In this document: positions 8,746 through 19,582 of the stretch, one piece after another
How the letters are laid out: each line of letters starts with the position of its first letter
How positions within the stretch are numbered: the first letter of the stretch is position 1
Notes under the pieces: generated by a model
Told to the model about the DNA's origin: nothing
Seen by the model: only the letters and a program-made list of their open reading frames with translations
Databases searched by the model: none
Translations under genes and position numbers: made by a program
Source: Nothopassalora personata
Taxonomy: Eukaryota > Ascomycota > Dothideomycetes > Mycosphaerellales > Mycosphaerellaceae
Reading direction: 5' to 3'
Length of the DNA: 64,000 nucleotides
Assembly (NCBI GenBank): GCA_033816765.1
Contig: CM066290.1
Coordinates: 3,348,001 to 3,412,000 of the forward strand

Positions 8746-11358
8746 CTACCCTCGCCAAGGACGCCGTCCTGCTGCTGTCGAGACTGCATCTCTAATGCTG
8801 CCTCGACGCTTTATCAGACCTCTGATGTGAGCATCCGATGGGGGGACTCCAGTATTATTCTTGACGCTATTGCTGCGCCTGAAGAGACTGCGTTTGTCGT
8901 TGCTTTGTGTCGCTCTTTCGGTAGCAGAAGCAGGTGCTCGAGCCGTGGCCGGTTCCGTCTTGGTCCTGAGTTGCAATGATGGTCTGCGTGTCTCGCGGCT
9001 GCTCGGAGGACGACGCATAGAAGGTGCAGCGATGCTCGGAGGGGAGCGATCAGCATGGCTTGTCCTGGGCCTCCTCAATTCGATCGGCGTGGTTTTAGCA
9101 TAAGCCGATGAGGGTGTGGAGGTCAAGGTGGGGAGCGGTGAGGCTTCACCGTTGCTTGCACTGAGACGTCCAAATAAGCCAGCAGTCCTCTGACCAAGCG
9201 TGCGGCCTGGTGAGGGTGACTTCCGTGATCGTGCCGGTGAGATGATGCTGGAAGACATGCGGTTGTTCGTATTTGACCCTACGGGTGGCGTGGCACGGCT
9301 GCGTTGCTCTTCAGCTTGCACAATGGTTCGTTCTCCTGAAGATCCGGAGTGGACTGAGCGAGGGCTGACCATACTCTCGGCAGATGTTTTGCCTGCAGCT
9401 CTATGAGCTGTGACTATCAAGCCGGTGACAAGAGGACTTGTCTCGGCACGATCAACACGGGGTTCGGAAGAACTGCCGATGAAGTTATCACTGGAGCGTC
9501 GACGTCTTGGAGGCGCTCGCATCCTCTGCGGTGGCGAGGTATCGGCGCTGGTGAACATGACATCGCTGACGGGCGATTTGGCGTGCTTGAGAAACCTGCT
9601 AGGTGTTCCCATAACGATCGGCCCACCGTCGGGATAGCCTTGGGACTTAGCGCCAAAGTTTCGCATTCTTTCCGACCAGTCGTTGCCATGGTCGGCATCG
9701 CTCGCATCGTACGCGCCATCCGCCCGGAGACCGTCTAGATGTGCATTGCGATACTGAAGATTGCTCTGAAAAGCTGTGCTGAGCTCTACAGAGGACCTCA
9801 TCACCCGCGGCGCTGTTCGAACGCCACCTTCACGAGGCGGTAGGGATAGCTGTTGATGGCCGTTTTGTAATGCTGTCGCATCTGCATATCCATCTTGGTC
9901 TTCGGTAATACTCGAACGAGAGGCTCGCAACATGTGGGTGCTCGCACTGTCTGGTGTAGGAGGTAGGAGTGGTTCCCCAAAGATCGGCCCGGCAATGCTA
10001 TTTGGACGCGGCTGTCGTGAAGAAAGTACCTGATTCCTAAGTCGCGCTTCTGCAGTGACTGCAGTGACAACATGACCAGATAATGCGGTGGACTCAAGGG
10101 ATTGCACAGTCGCTGCAGCAAGGGTGTTGTTCAAAGATGGATAATGTGTCTGGGCAGAGTCTTGCCCTCCAGGTGTCGCAGTACGCTGCTCCAACTCGGT
10201 AGCTAGAGGAGTTGAGAAGCTATTGCCCTTCGAAGGTGTACATTGAACAGCATCTCCCTCTTCAATCCATTGGCTGACACGATTGATGCTGTCCTGCCGG
10301 AGGTGGGACCGAGGGCCGAGTGGAGAGGCAGTGCCAATGTCATCACGGCGATCCTCCCACTCATAGCGCTCCGGGTGCTTTTGCGACTCGTAAATGGACG
10401 GGAAGCTGCTTTCGCTCAGCGTGCTGAGACGTGGCGAGTTAGGCACATCTTCCGCATCTTCCTCAGGCTTGAGGCCCTGCCGTGAAAGCATAGATTGAAA
10501 ACTCCTCACTGGGCGTAGCTCCTTGCTGTTGGCCATGTACACGCTTCGCAGAGCGTTCGTGCTGGTTTTCTTCGCGCTCAAAATCGCCGGCTCTCTTCTA
10601 GGCTTGGCCGGGGTGGACTGGGCAAGCAAACTTTGCAGCTTTTGTGAAGCGGCCGTTGTCTCTACTGAAGGCCTTCTAGCAGCGGCCTGCGAGGTCCTTG
10701 CGATCTGCTGTGGTGGAGTGGGCAGTTCGTGGTCCGTGGCCTCGGTACCAGCGTAGCCTGAATCGGGGTTCGTTGCAGTAGATGGCCTTGTGTTGTTGTG
10801 CTTCGGCTCTAGGTATGCAATGCGATCCTCCAGTTCACATATGGCTGCCACAGCTTCCTCGACCGCCTTGTCGCGCTGCTCGAGCTCCTCCACGATTTGG
10901 GAGTTGATGTTCAAGAGCTCCTTATGTTCATCCTCCAAGGCCTCTGCTCGCTCGACTTGTGCCCTCATGGTCTCGATCTGCTCCTGCAACTTGGCCGTTT
11001 GGTCTCTCCTGTGATCAAGCTCGAGCTTCAAAGCGAAGTTCTGCTTGCTCAAACGGTCCAGCTGCTGGTCTATATCCCTTACGCCAAGAGCCCGTCGCCG
11101 ACTGTCACTACCAGTGCGGGAGGTCTTTACGGTCGCGGTGATGGGTGAGCTTTCGAATGCCCTAGTGCTCTGGCCTGACTCGGCCTCATTGAGGAAGATA
11201 TCATCGTCCCTACCTCGTTGTGGCCCCAAGTCGGTGTGTCGTGCGCGTTTGGGACGCGTGCTTCTTGCTCGTTGCTCCTGGAGCTTGTCCTGCAAGTACT
11301 GCGAGGTGGGAAACACCTCTCCGCTGTAGGAGCTGTTGCCTGAGCCGTGTGTTGACAT
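8746..11358 (-). CDS. Long coiled-coil protein, Cnn_1N-like (spindle pole/MTOC associated)
   Basis: Single open frame of 870 residues. Residues ~90-190 form a coiled coil starting with LGVRDIDQQLDRLSKQNFAL, which resembles the centrosomin N-terminal motif 1 found in proteins that recruit gamma-tubulin (fungal Mto1/ApsB/Pcp1 group). The rest (about 200-870) is low-complexity, Ser/Pro/Arg-rich and probably disordered, with many SP/TP sites that could be phosphorylated. The N-terminus is MSTHGSGNSS followed by a short basic region. By family it would act at microtubule-organising centres or septa; that is inferred from one motif only. The frame has no intron, and a short 3'-terminal exon cannot be excluded. 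The ATG at 11358 is the first in frame. Confidence 0.7.
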   Translation of the reverse strand: MSTHGSGNSSYSGEVFPTSQYLQDKLQEQRARSTRPKRARHTDLGPQRGRDDDIFLNEAESGQSTRAFESSPITATVKTSRTGSDSRRRALGVRDIDQQLDRLSKQNFALKLELDHRRDQTAKLQEQIETMRAQVERAEALEDEHKELLNINSQIVEELEQRDKAVEEAVAAICELEDRIAYLEPKHNNTRPSTATNPDSGYAGTEATDHELPTPPQQIARTSQAAARRPSVETTAASQKLQSLLAQSTPAKPRREPAILSAKKTSTNALRSVYMANSKELRPVRSFQSMLSRQGLKPEEDAEDVPNSPRLSTLSESSFPSIYESQKHPERYEWEDRRDDIGTASPLGPRSHLRQDSINRVSQWIEEGDAVQCTPSKGNSFSTPLATELEQRTATPGGQDSAQTHYPSLNNTLAAATVQSLESTALSGHVVTAVTAEARLRNQVLSSRQPRPNSIAGPIFGEPLLPPTPDSASTHMLRASRSSITEDQDGYADATALQNGHQQLSLPPREGGVRTAPRVMRSSVELSTAFQSNLQYRNAHLDGLRADGAYDASDADHGNDWSERMRNFGAKSQGYPDGGPIVMGTPSRFLKHAKSPVSDVMFTSADTSPPQRMRAPPRRRRSSDNFIGSSSEPRVDRAETSPLVTGLIVTAHRAAGKTSAESMVSPRSVHSGSSGERTIVQAEEQRSRATPPVGSNTNNRMSSSIISPARSRKSPSPGRTLGQRTAGLFGRLSASNGEASPLPTLTSTPSSAYAKTTPIELRRPRTSHADRSPPSIAAPSMRRPPSSRETRRPSLQLRTKTEPATARAPASATERATQSNDKRSLFRRSNSVKNNTGVPPSDAHIRGLIKRRGSIRDAVSTAAGRRPWRG

Positions 11359-13325
11359 GTTGCCCAGCCTACCGCTTGGACGGTGTGGCGATTGGGGGTG
11401 TCGCGTGCGATCACGGCATTCCTATGTATGCCGCGCTGAGCCAGATGATTGCTGGTGGTACCTGGTGGAAGGATTGCTGGTGATGGTCGGTGCTGGACGG
11501 CGACTATTGGCTATTGTGAGGCGGCGTTGTTGTGACGGCGTTGGTGAAATTGATTGGCTTAGCGTGCGTGCACTGCTCGCGTCACACAATGAACGCCCAG
11601 GTACCGCCTTTCATGGGCATTCGGTCCAAATGGGCCGGCGCGCATGGGCGATGCGACTACAAAGGCGTCGAGAGTGGATTGTCGTGGTGCAGGAAACGCA
11701 GCCAGTGGAAGAAAATAGGCAAGGGCGCGATGTGTGGCCTCTAGCCTGACCACATTCAATTTGACCCCAGCAACAAGGATGTCTCCACAGCACGGGCACC
11801 AACCCGGGGCATGAGCGACCGGGCGAGCTAGTTAGCGTTCCGCCCTCCCGGCACACCCTATTTCGCTAAAATACCATCCCGATTTGTCTGCTGCTTGTCG
11901 TGCTGGTGTCGTGCTGGTGCCGCAGTCGGCAGAGTCTTCCAAGTGCCAGCAGACTTGCTTTCTTCACCGTCGCACTGTTCTCAGCTCGCGTGAAGTGTAC
12001 CGCTTGCACCCGCCGCCCGACTCGGCAGTGAGCTGTCAAAAATGCCGCTTTTGTTTGGGCAGCAACTGAGAGCGACGCTTGTATCGTTCCTGCAGCAGAC
12101 AGCGCAGCTTCGACAGCCCCGGCTACATACGCCATTTCTTTCGCCTGCAGCGGTGGTGCGATTGCGCTGCTTTTCCTGCAGCCTGCGTCACCTCACATGC
12201 ATCTTCCTTTCTTCTCAGAGCGCGCCTCTGCAACGAAGATGCAGTCTTTTTGCAAGCTTGCAACCCCCGCAGGTGCTCGTGAATTCATCATTGGCATACG
12301 TCAGGTCGTGCAAATGTTTGGTGCACCTGGATCACCTGGAGACTGAGTACTGTTTCATCTCTGCCAAACCAGGTAGACCTAGGCTCTGGACAATGTGGGG
12401 AGTCATCGCTACTGAACGACTGTCACACCGCTATCTATGGCTTCGAAATAGTTTGCAACATCAGTCTGGCATGGCTTGCTGTCGACGCCTCTACACACTT
12501 GCTAGCCAGGGGAAAAGTCTTCACGTGCAGCAACAGGTAGGCATATCCTGGCAGGTTTGCAAACCTTCCCCTACTTCTTGCCTCGGGCCAGGCGGATCTC
12601 TCGCAGCCGTGCAAATTCACGCGAGGAGAATATGGGTCGTCAAAATGGTCCCCATCGACAGGAAACATTAGCAGAGAGGCAGTTGTGGCAGCGTTGACGT
12701 CCTTGGTAAACGAACCGGACCGCCCACGAGGCCACTGATACCCAGCCGCCGCTCGAGTGCCTCCAAAGCTACCACTTCATGGTCGCTACATGCAACGACA
12801 ATGTACCCGCAGCAGCAGCATTACACTCCCATGGAAGCTGCAACGTGGTAGTCTTTCAGCTTGTGGCTTGGAATGGTTGAGATTGAGCATTGACATCTCG
12901 GAGGAGATGAAAATACATTCTATTGCGGCCACGAAGCACCTTCGCTGCTGCCCATTTCTCCGGGCTCTCTTCCCCAGCACGAGCTTTGAGTGTCGTTCAT
13001 GTTGACAGCCGGACGTTGACAGTGGTAAGGAAGCCGCTGGCCCGCTAGTGCAAGCAGATGCACAGGAACCCATAAGACATTTCCGCAACTGCAGCCTTTG
13101 CTGCTCAGCTTCCAGCTCCAGCAGTTGACTGCAGACCTGGCGTAAGCCTGCTGTTCATCACTAGGAAGCTCACGAAGCTCTTCGCAGTCTTCCCTCGTCC
13201 AAGCCGGCTATTGTGTGAAGATGACTTGGTCGAAATTCAGTATGTTCTGTAATTACGAGTCAGTATTTGCATGCATAACCACGCGAGCCGGCACTTCTAT
13301 GCTCGGCTCGTCATGCATGCATAGC
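11359..13325. other. Long intergenic region, no supported gene
   Basis: About 2 kb between two minus-strand genes. It holds the presumed promoter of the coiled-coil gene. Its largest frame (12042-12671, +) encodes a Ser/Leu/Arg/Cys-rich sequence without domains, as random GC-rich DNA does. No repeats, RNA gene or transposon relic recognised. Confidence 0.55.
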
Positions 13326-13948
13326 TTAGAGTATATGGGGACTGACTCCGTCAAGATCTGAACACATGACGTCAACTCATGCGCCATACAGTCTGCATGT
13401 GTGTCACAGGATTGCCTCTTACCTGTCAGCGAGAACCGCTTGAGACCCCATGGCGTTCTCGTAATATCTTCCAGAACTTTCGCACCTCGAGCTACGAGTT
13501 CGTGCAATAACTGTGAGATTGATTAGATCGCCATGATTTAGCCCAACAGGGCGAGGTTTGGTCGTTGGGGTGAGAACATAAGTTGCAACGTGCTTCCAGC
13601 GATGGCTCACCTGCTCAAGCTCATCTTCAGCTCCCTCGATCCGCACGTGAACCTTTCCGAACGAAACATCGTTCGGAATGTCTGGAAACGTTCTCCCTGG
13701 TGTGAGGCTCAGTAAACGGTACAGTCGCTCATTTCCCTCGCCCCTTCAGCTGCCATACTTCTCAGGTACAGATTCACAGCGGTGCCCTGCTTCTCTTCAC
13801 CTTGATTAGATGCCAATTGCAGCCAAGTGTGGTTGTCGCCGTCGCGACCTGCGATGCGAAAGCCCAAGACTTCAGTATAATACTGAATCGAATCTGGAAT
13901 CGATGTGACTGGCAGAGATGGTGTGATCTTTGCAAATTTCGGCGCCAT
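13326..13948 (-). CDS. Small VOC/glyoxalase-family protein, four exons
   Basis: Exons 13948-13759, 13696-13611, 13510-13423 and 13357-13326 join in frame to 131 residues; introns are 62, 100 and 65 bases with GTATGG, GTGAGC and GTAAGA donors. Residues 1-63 show the vicinal-oxygen-chelate start: a beta strand ITPSLPVTSIPDSIQYYTEV, then LGFRIAGRDGDNHTWLQLAS and VNLYLR. Exon 2 gives RTFPDIPNDVSFGKVHVRIE, exon 3 LLHELVARGAKVLEDITRTPWGL, and exon 4 DLDG and a short tail ending in HIL. Length and order match single-domain glyoxalase/bleomycin-resistance/dioxygenase proteins (~120-140 residues). Such proteins bind a metal or sequester a ligand; the substrate cannot be told. The C-terminal strand after DLDG is shorter than usual, so the last exon is the least certain. 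Confidence 0.75.
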
Positions 13949-14672
13949 GGCTGTCTTGAAAAATTGATGGAAGCGGAGGAGACGACTCTTTCTCTTATCG
14001 CAGCTGCTAGTGAGTCATGGGCATTGTATGTATACGGGGATGAGATGTGAGCTGGGCCATCCGCAATCGCAGCCGCTACTTGTATCGATGGTATCCTGCA
14101 GTGACGAGTAGGGATCCAGGAGGTGAGTGACATCTCACTTCGCCTAGCCCAATCAGGAAAATTTATACTAGTATAATAATAACCAAAAGGCGCTGGATAA
14201 TTGAACACCCGAAACTCCGAGGGGAGATTCTCTTTCCTGAAACTTCGTTCTGACCAGAATAAGACAGCAGACTCGTACATCTATACCTGCATGGTGCATC
14301 GGAGTCGGCAGTGACAGAATCCAGGGTGGAGAAATGGAGGTAGGAACGGTTGCGGAGCGCCAAACGAACGCATGGTCTGTGCCGTCTGCCGTGTTTCTTT
14401 CGACTTTTCACCACGATGACCTGTTCTCTTTTATCTTGTCCAGCAAGCCCACACGTTGTTATCATCGCGACGACAAAGATGACCGTTCAAGGCACCGTAT
14501 CGTCAGCGCACATGGTGACAGGACTTGAGATACGTACTGATATCCCCCAAGGACCAGCATCGCTCATGCTCACCTCGAGCCTTAAGATCAAGAGGCTCCT
14601 TCATTATGGTTGGCTGTCCTCCGTCGTCTTCAGGCAGACGGCCTGTGCAGACTGACGAGGTCAATCTTTGTG
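13949..14672. other. Intergenic region
   Basis: Separates the divergent VOC gene and the HET relic. Only short overlapping frames without recognisable domains; presumably promoter DNA for both. Nothing else seen. Confidence 0.5.
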
Positions 14673-15619
14673 ATGTGGCTAATCAATACCTACACACCGA
14701 AGCTGGAACACTTTCACGAACCGCCATACTCTGACTATGCGATCTTGTCGAAGACTTGGGCCGAAGATCAAGAGGTTACTATGCAGGGGTGGATAGCTAT
14801 CTATGGCAGCAGGAAACCTAGCTTCCAGAAAATTGTTGGCATGTGTCGCCAGGCAGGGAATGACGGCTTATCTTGCGCCTGGGTCGACACTAGCTGCATC
14901 AACCAAGAATCGGGCGTTGAATTGAATGAGGCGATCGACTCCATGTTAATATGGTATCGTATTGCAAGAACCTGCCATTTCTACACGCAGGATGTAGATG
15001 GCGATTGCCCCTATATTGTCGGCATTGACGATCGCTTTGGCCACGTCAGAGGGTGGATTACGTAGCATGATATCCTATGGCAAAGTCTATGGCTCACTCG
15101 CGGCTGGGCCCTCCAGGAGCTTCTTGCTCACCAGGTCTTAGCATTTTTCGGTGGGAAGTAGAACGCGATCGGGACGAAGGCATCACTACTGACTACTATG
15201 CACAGAAAGACCAGGGTAGCCAAGATAGCTTTACAGGGTTGTGACAGCATCTGGGAGATGGCCATCGCCCGCAGGATGTTATGGGCCGCACGCCGGCGGA
15301 TGAAATGGCTCGAGACAGAGCATATGCATTGCTCGGCATTTTTGGAGGTACGTATGAACTCTGCAACGAAGGCTCACAGCAAGTCCCTATGGTGGTCAAA
15401 CTAGCTCGTGCCTACCCGATCGCTCGGGATCCATGCTCTGGGATTGTTGAGGGTGAAGTCTCTGTTGGTCAGCCGCTGCCGCAGCTGATCGGTAGCTCCC
15501 CAGAAAGCACAGAGCCAGCAACCTCTGCCGACTTTCGCCGAGCTACTTCAAGCAGGATCGATGATACAGGAATAGGGCTCGAGATGGGATATCTCGACTT
15601 GTTCAGTCTGTGGCTTTGA
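14673..15619 (+). pseudogene. Broken HET-domain (heterokaryon incompatibility) gene
   Basis: The start MWLINTYTPKLEHFHEPPYS then DYAILSKTWAEDQEVTM, CRQAGNDGLSCAWVDTSCIN and ELNEAIDSMLIWYRIA match the HET domain, which in fungi triggers cell death between incompatible strains. The frame stops at TAG (15063-15065), yet the expected WLTRGWALQELLA continues in the same frame at 15090-15128, followed by another stop. Further on, MLWAARRR lies in that frame at about 15277-15300 but the following conserved segment DRAYALLGIFGGTYELCNEG is in a second frame, so a frameshift is also present. A 26-base gap around the first stop is too short for an intron, so decay is likelier than splicing. A remnant C-terminal half may extend past 15619. 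Confidence 0.75.
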
Positions 15620-16532
15620 GCCATCGACGAACATGTTCAACATTTTTTCTGCATGCCTTATATCCCAAAGGATTTAGATGCAAATCTCATGGTCAGGCTC
15701 ACGAGCTCCAAGTGAACCCAGCTTGTGCATGTGAGTGGCATTCAGGCTTGACAAGCCGCGACAGCCACGTGCTAGACTGCTATTATGGACTACTTCTACC
15801 GTTGTTCCGCTGCACCTGGACCGATGCAACGAGCATCTATCGATAGCCTCGACCAACAAAACTTCCAGTTCCAAGCCTGAACATCAGCCACGACAGCAAG
15901 GTCTCCACTACTGGTCCACCACGGATGCTAGTGACAAACTCGTCACGGACCCATACCGGAACACGTCTCAAGAGGCGTGGCACAAGACACTACAGCAATT
16001 GACAGACACACAACTCTTCGCGCCACGCTGTGCCTCATCTTGCATCACAAAGCGGGACAGTTATCAAATATCGCGATCTTTGAGCACTTCCAACGCTATG
16101 CCAGCTTCATGACTGCGGGACTTCTGCTAGTTGCTCTGCTACACTCCACAATCACGGGAGCAGAGTGTATAATGAGCGCGCGGCGACTCAAGAGGCTATT
16201 GCTGGAAGCCTTGCAATGAGCAATGATTTGCTTTCCTTCTTCAGCCCTCGACAGATCAGGGTTGTAGATGTATTTAGACTAGGGTAAACAAGTTTCAGTG
16301 GAGAGTCAAGTAAGTATCCATGAGACAGTGCCACTCGGCCCGAACATCCCAACGCGCCGACCGTTCTTGGCTGCGTTCTGCAACGACACGTCTCGGGCCA
16401 ACAATGGGAGTAAGCATCACCTGCGCCCGGCTTCATTATCACTTCCCGAGTACTGCGCCGAAGCTGTAACCGAAAGGAAGGAGCCACTGTAGAACCTTCG
16501 CCAGAATACATCGGGACAAAAGAGCAACAAAC
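15620..16532. other. Intergenic region after the HET relic
   Basis: May contain further decayed HET-gene sequence: short frames follow one another on the plus strand, the longest at 15735-16112, but none has a recognisable domain. The last part must hold the phospholipase C promoter. Confidence 0.45.
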
Positions 16533-18367
16533 ATGTCGGGCCTCTCTGACAGGCTCTCGAAGTTGAACCCATTCGGCCAGTCGAAAACGGATGATGAAGA
16601 CCTGGGTGAAGAGACGCAGCCCGACTCCCTAGGTGGTGGCGGGCATGCCGCGCGACGTACCAAGATCACCAAGGAACAGCTACGGGTCAGCCACGCGGTG
16701 AAGAAGTTCCTGGTTGATCGCAGGATCCTCGATGCACACGACGCTGCCCTGGACAACGACGGTACATCTGGAGCCTTGAAGGAACTTCTTGACAGGCCAC
16801 ATGTCCATGTGCCTCCTTCCGTTCTGGATAGATCACATCCACTTACGGGGTACTTCATCTCATCTTCGCACAATACCTATCTACTGGCTCATCAGCTGTA
16901 TGGCACTTCATCGGCAGAGGCGTACGAGACGGCACTCAGGACTGGCTCCCGTTGTGTGGAAATTGATGCCTGGTTTGCTCTTAGCTGAATATTCAATTCA
17001 AGTAATTTCTCACTGACATCAACAGGGACAATGATGAAGACAAAGATGAGCCCAAAGTTACACATGGGTACACTCTGGCTTCACATATTCCATTTCGAAG
17101 CGTCTGTGAGACTATACGGCATGTCATCGACAAAGAGGCCGCCGAGCCGCAGCTGGGATCTGGCTATAAGGCAGCTCCGGTCTTACTGTCACTGGAGAAT
17201 CATTGCGATGCATACGGGCAATCACGACTTGTTAATATCATGCGTGAAGTGTGGGGACATAGACTACTGTGCGAGGCTGTACGGGATGAAGGCACCCGAG
17301 AACAGGCAGGGACTGGAGAGCAGGTGACGCTGGCGGAGCTCGGATCCAAAATCGGTGTCATTGTTGAGTTCCATCTGCCTAACGAGGACGGAGAGTCGTC
17401 GGAGTCTAGCTCTGATGAAGGCGAAGACGAACAAGTCCGTTTGGACCATCAAAAGTATCGGGAGCAGAAGAAACAGAACCCGGCGATGGGAATTGTCCCA
17501 GAGCTCGCAGAATTGGGTGTCTATGCACAGTCGGTAAAGCCCAGGAACAACTCATGGTTCGAAGAGGAGTTGCAGGACGGACCTCATCATCATCTGATCA
17601 ATGTGTCCGAGTCTGGTCTGCTCAAGCTCATGCCTGCTCATAGTGAGAAGATCAGCCAGCACAACTCCCGCCATCTCATGAGAGTGTTTCCGAAAGGCAC
17701 AAGAATCAGCTCCAAGAACCTGAGTCCAGTGCCGTTCTGGGGCATTGGCGCGCAAATCTGCGCCCTGAACTGGCAGACCTTCGACCACAGTATGCAACTC
17801 AACGAAGCACTGTTCGCAGGCTCTGACGGCTACGTGCTGAAACCCGCGGCCTTACGAGCTGGTGGAACCGGTAGGACGGACACCGGCAGGAAGAAGACAC
17901 TTAAGCTTCACATCGCCGGCGCATCAGACTTGCCAATCCCAGAGGACCGTGAAGCTGACGAGATACGACCGTATGTGACATGCACTCTGGTGCATCCAGA
18001 CGATATCTCTGAAGATCACCCCAAAGAGAAGACTGCCGTGTACAAGCAACACAAACTGCAACTGCTCCACAAAGGTGAGAACCCACCACCTACTGATCCT
18101 TTTTGGAACGAAACCTTGAAGTGGACGTACGAAGACAACGAGTTGGCATTCTTGCGGATCTTGATCAAATCGGATGATCGCTTCGCTCGAAATCCTGTGT
18201 TCGTCGTCTCTGCTATTAGACTAATGTATGCTACCCCGGGGTGGTCATTCATCAGAATGTTGGATCTGAAGGGCAGGGAAACGCACTGCACTTTGTTGGT
18301 GAAGTTCGAAATATCGGACGCTTCGCCAGGCAGATTTGGCGCTGGAATCGCAGGGGCGGGTCAGTAG
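16533..18367 (+). CDS. plc1: Phosphoinositide-specific phospholipase C
   Basis: Hydrolyses PIP2 to IP3 and diacylglycerol; signalling enzyme at membranes. Exons 16533-16972 and 17026-18367 give 593 residues; the 53-base intron has an unusual GTTTGC donor but joins EIDAW to DNDEDKDEP in frame. The X box contains [16 protein letters not shown] (first catalytic His) and [10 protein letters not shown] (second). An acidic [12 protein letters not shown] linker separates X and Y. The Y box has [20 protein letters not shown] and [22 protein letters not shown]2 domain follows ([12 protein letters not shown] ... [14 protein letters not shown]). No PH domain and no clear EF-hands are seen; the N-terminus is short, as in several fungal delta-type enzymes. 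Start chosen at the first ATG with [16 protein letters not shown]. Overlaps nothing; converges on the next gene with 189 bases between stops. Confidence 0.93.
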
Positions 18368-18556
18368 CCTCGACTGCGACTCTGTGAGTGCCTGCGTCTC
18401 GACGGCGAGTGAAGTCAAGCTGTGAAGGATGGTGATGTAGATAAACTTCAAGATTAAGTGCATGCGAATTCCATCATGCTGATAAATACCACACAGGAAG
18501 GCATAACTATTGCACTCAACGATTTCTGGGTGGCCTGGTGCGATTTGTGTATTGTC

Positions 18557-19414
18557 TTAGCTTCTTCGCAGATTACACGCTGCCTGCTGTCCCACAGCCT
18601 CATCAGGATTGAAAATGTTGATGAATTGCCCTCCTCCAAGCCTGTCTGCAAGATCGATTGCGCTAAGCTCTTGAATAAGCATCTCGAATCTGCCCGCCGA
18701 TACTGCTTCTCTATGGTGAATGTTGATGTGTACGAGGTTCTGAACATTGAGTCTACCAAGTGCTTCAGCGATTGGGTCTCCATATCCAGCATGGTCTTTC
18801 AAAGCGTTGCTGCTCTCCGGGTAGAAGTTCAGTGCAAGTAGCCAGAGATGTAGCTTGCCATTTGTCTGTACGGCATCGATGAAGCGGTCCAGTCGGTTGC
18901 GAAGTAAGGGTACTTCATTCAGCCTTCGCTGGTCGACTATCAGCCTCAGATGCCGCATGTGTTGAAGAAGAGCACAATGCTCCTGGCTTCCCAGATTGAA
19001 AGCACTATTGATGTCATCTTGGTGAAACGGCTGATTGTGGCGATCTTCTGGACTGTCGTTGATCTCGCAATCAAATTCGAAGAAACCATAGAACACAGGC
19101 AGCGCTTCTGCATAGATCGTTTTGCAAGTCCGTAGCAATGCCTGGCCTTTGACGTCCGACTTCCTTATGGACCGCAATGTGCTTGCTTTTAGGTAAACAT
19201 TGCCGTCCCTAATCTGTAGTCGCGGCTTCGACAGATAGCAGTTATGCTCTTCGCCAGGTGTGAAGACATCAGCGTATATCTGCTCGCGAAGCTCTGGTGG
19301 AAGTTTCCAAAGAGAGCAAGATGCCATGGTGATGGATGTTGATGTCTCGGTTGATGGATTGGATGATGTCGTGGAGATGAGCCCACCACGGAGGCTCTCG
19401 GCAACGAAGCTCAA
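18557..19414 (-). CDS. Unknown protein with LPPELR (F-box-like) start
   Basis: 285 residues, one exon. After a Ser/Thr-rich start, residues ~36-55 read WKLPPELREQIYADVFTPG, a motif opening many fungal F-box-like/DUF7730-type proteins of unknown role. KGQALLRTCKTIYAEALPVF follows and is the usual second conserved block of that group. The rest is alpha/beta with no catalytic motif. An internal ATG at 19327 (MASCSLWKLPPEL) would place the motif near the N-terminus and may be the real start. Divergent from acetate kinase with 168 bases between start codons, so the two may share a promoter. Function unknown; F-box-like is a resemblance, not an assignment. Confidence 0.65.
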   Translation of the reverse strand: MSFVAESLRGGLISTTSSNPSTETSTSITMASCSLWKLPPELREQIYADVFTPGEEHNCYLSKPRLQIRDGNVYLKASTLRSIRKSDVKGQALLRTCKTIYAEALPVFYGFFEFDCEINDSPEDRHNQPFHQDDINSAFNLGSQEHCALLQHMRHLRLIVDQRRLNEVPLLRNRLDRFIDAVQTNGKLHLWLLALNFYPESSNALKDHAGYGDPIAEALGRLNVQNLVHINIHHREAVSAGRFEMLIQELSAIDLADRLGGGQFINIFNPDEAVGQQAACNLRRS

Positions 19415-19582
19415 CCATAGTGGCGGGACACAACGTCACTCCTGCACTTCGTATCACTGCATGTGCGAGAAAAGCTGTAGAAGCGTGTCTCCAGGCGTAA
19501 GTGAGATTTCAATCACTCTTCTCCTGTAGCTCGGTTCTTTCGCCAAGCATAACACCCAGCAAGACAGCAACATATTGCCACA

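Noticed and set aside
12042..12671. A 209-codon plus-strand frame
   Set aside because: Composition is that of random GC-rich DNA, no domain, no splice partner, no signal peptide.
13660..13682. Inverted repeat CCGAACGA..TCGTTCGG as a regulatory site
   Set aside because: Falls inside coding exon 2 of the VOC gene; probably coincidental.
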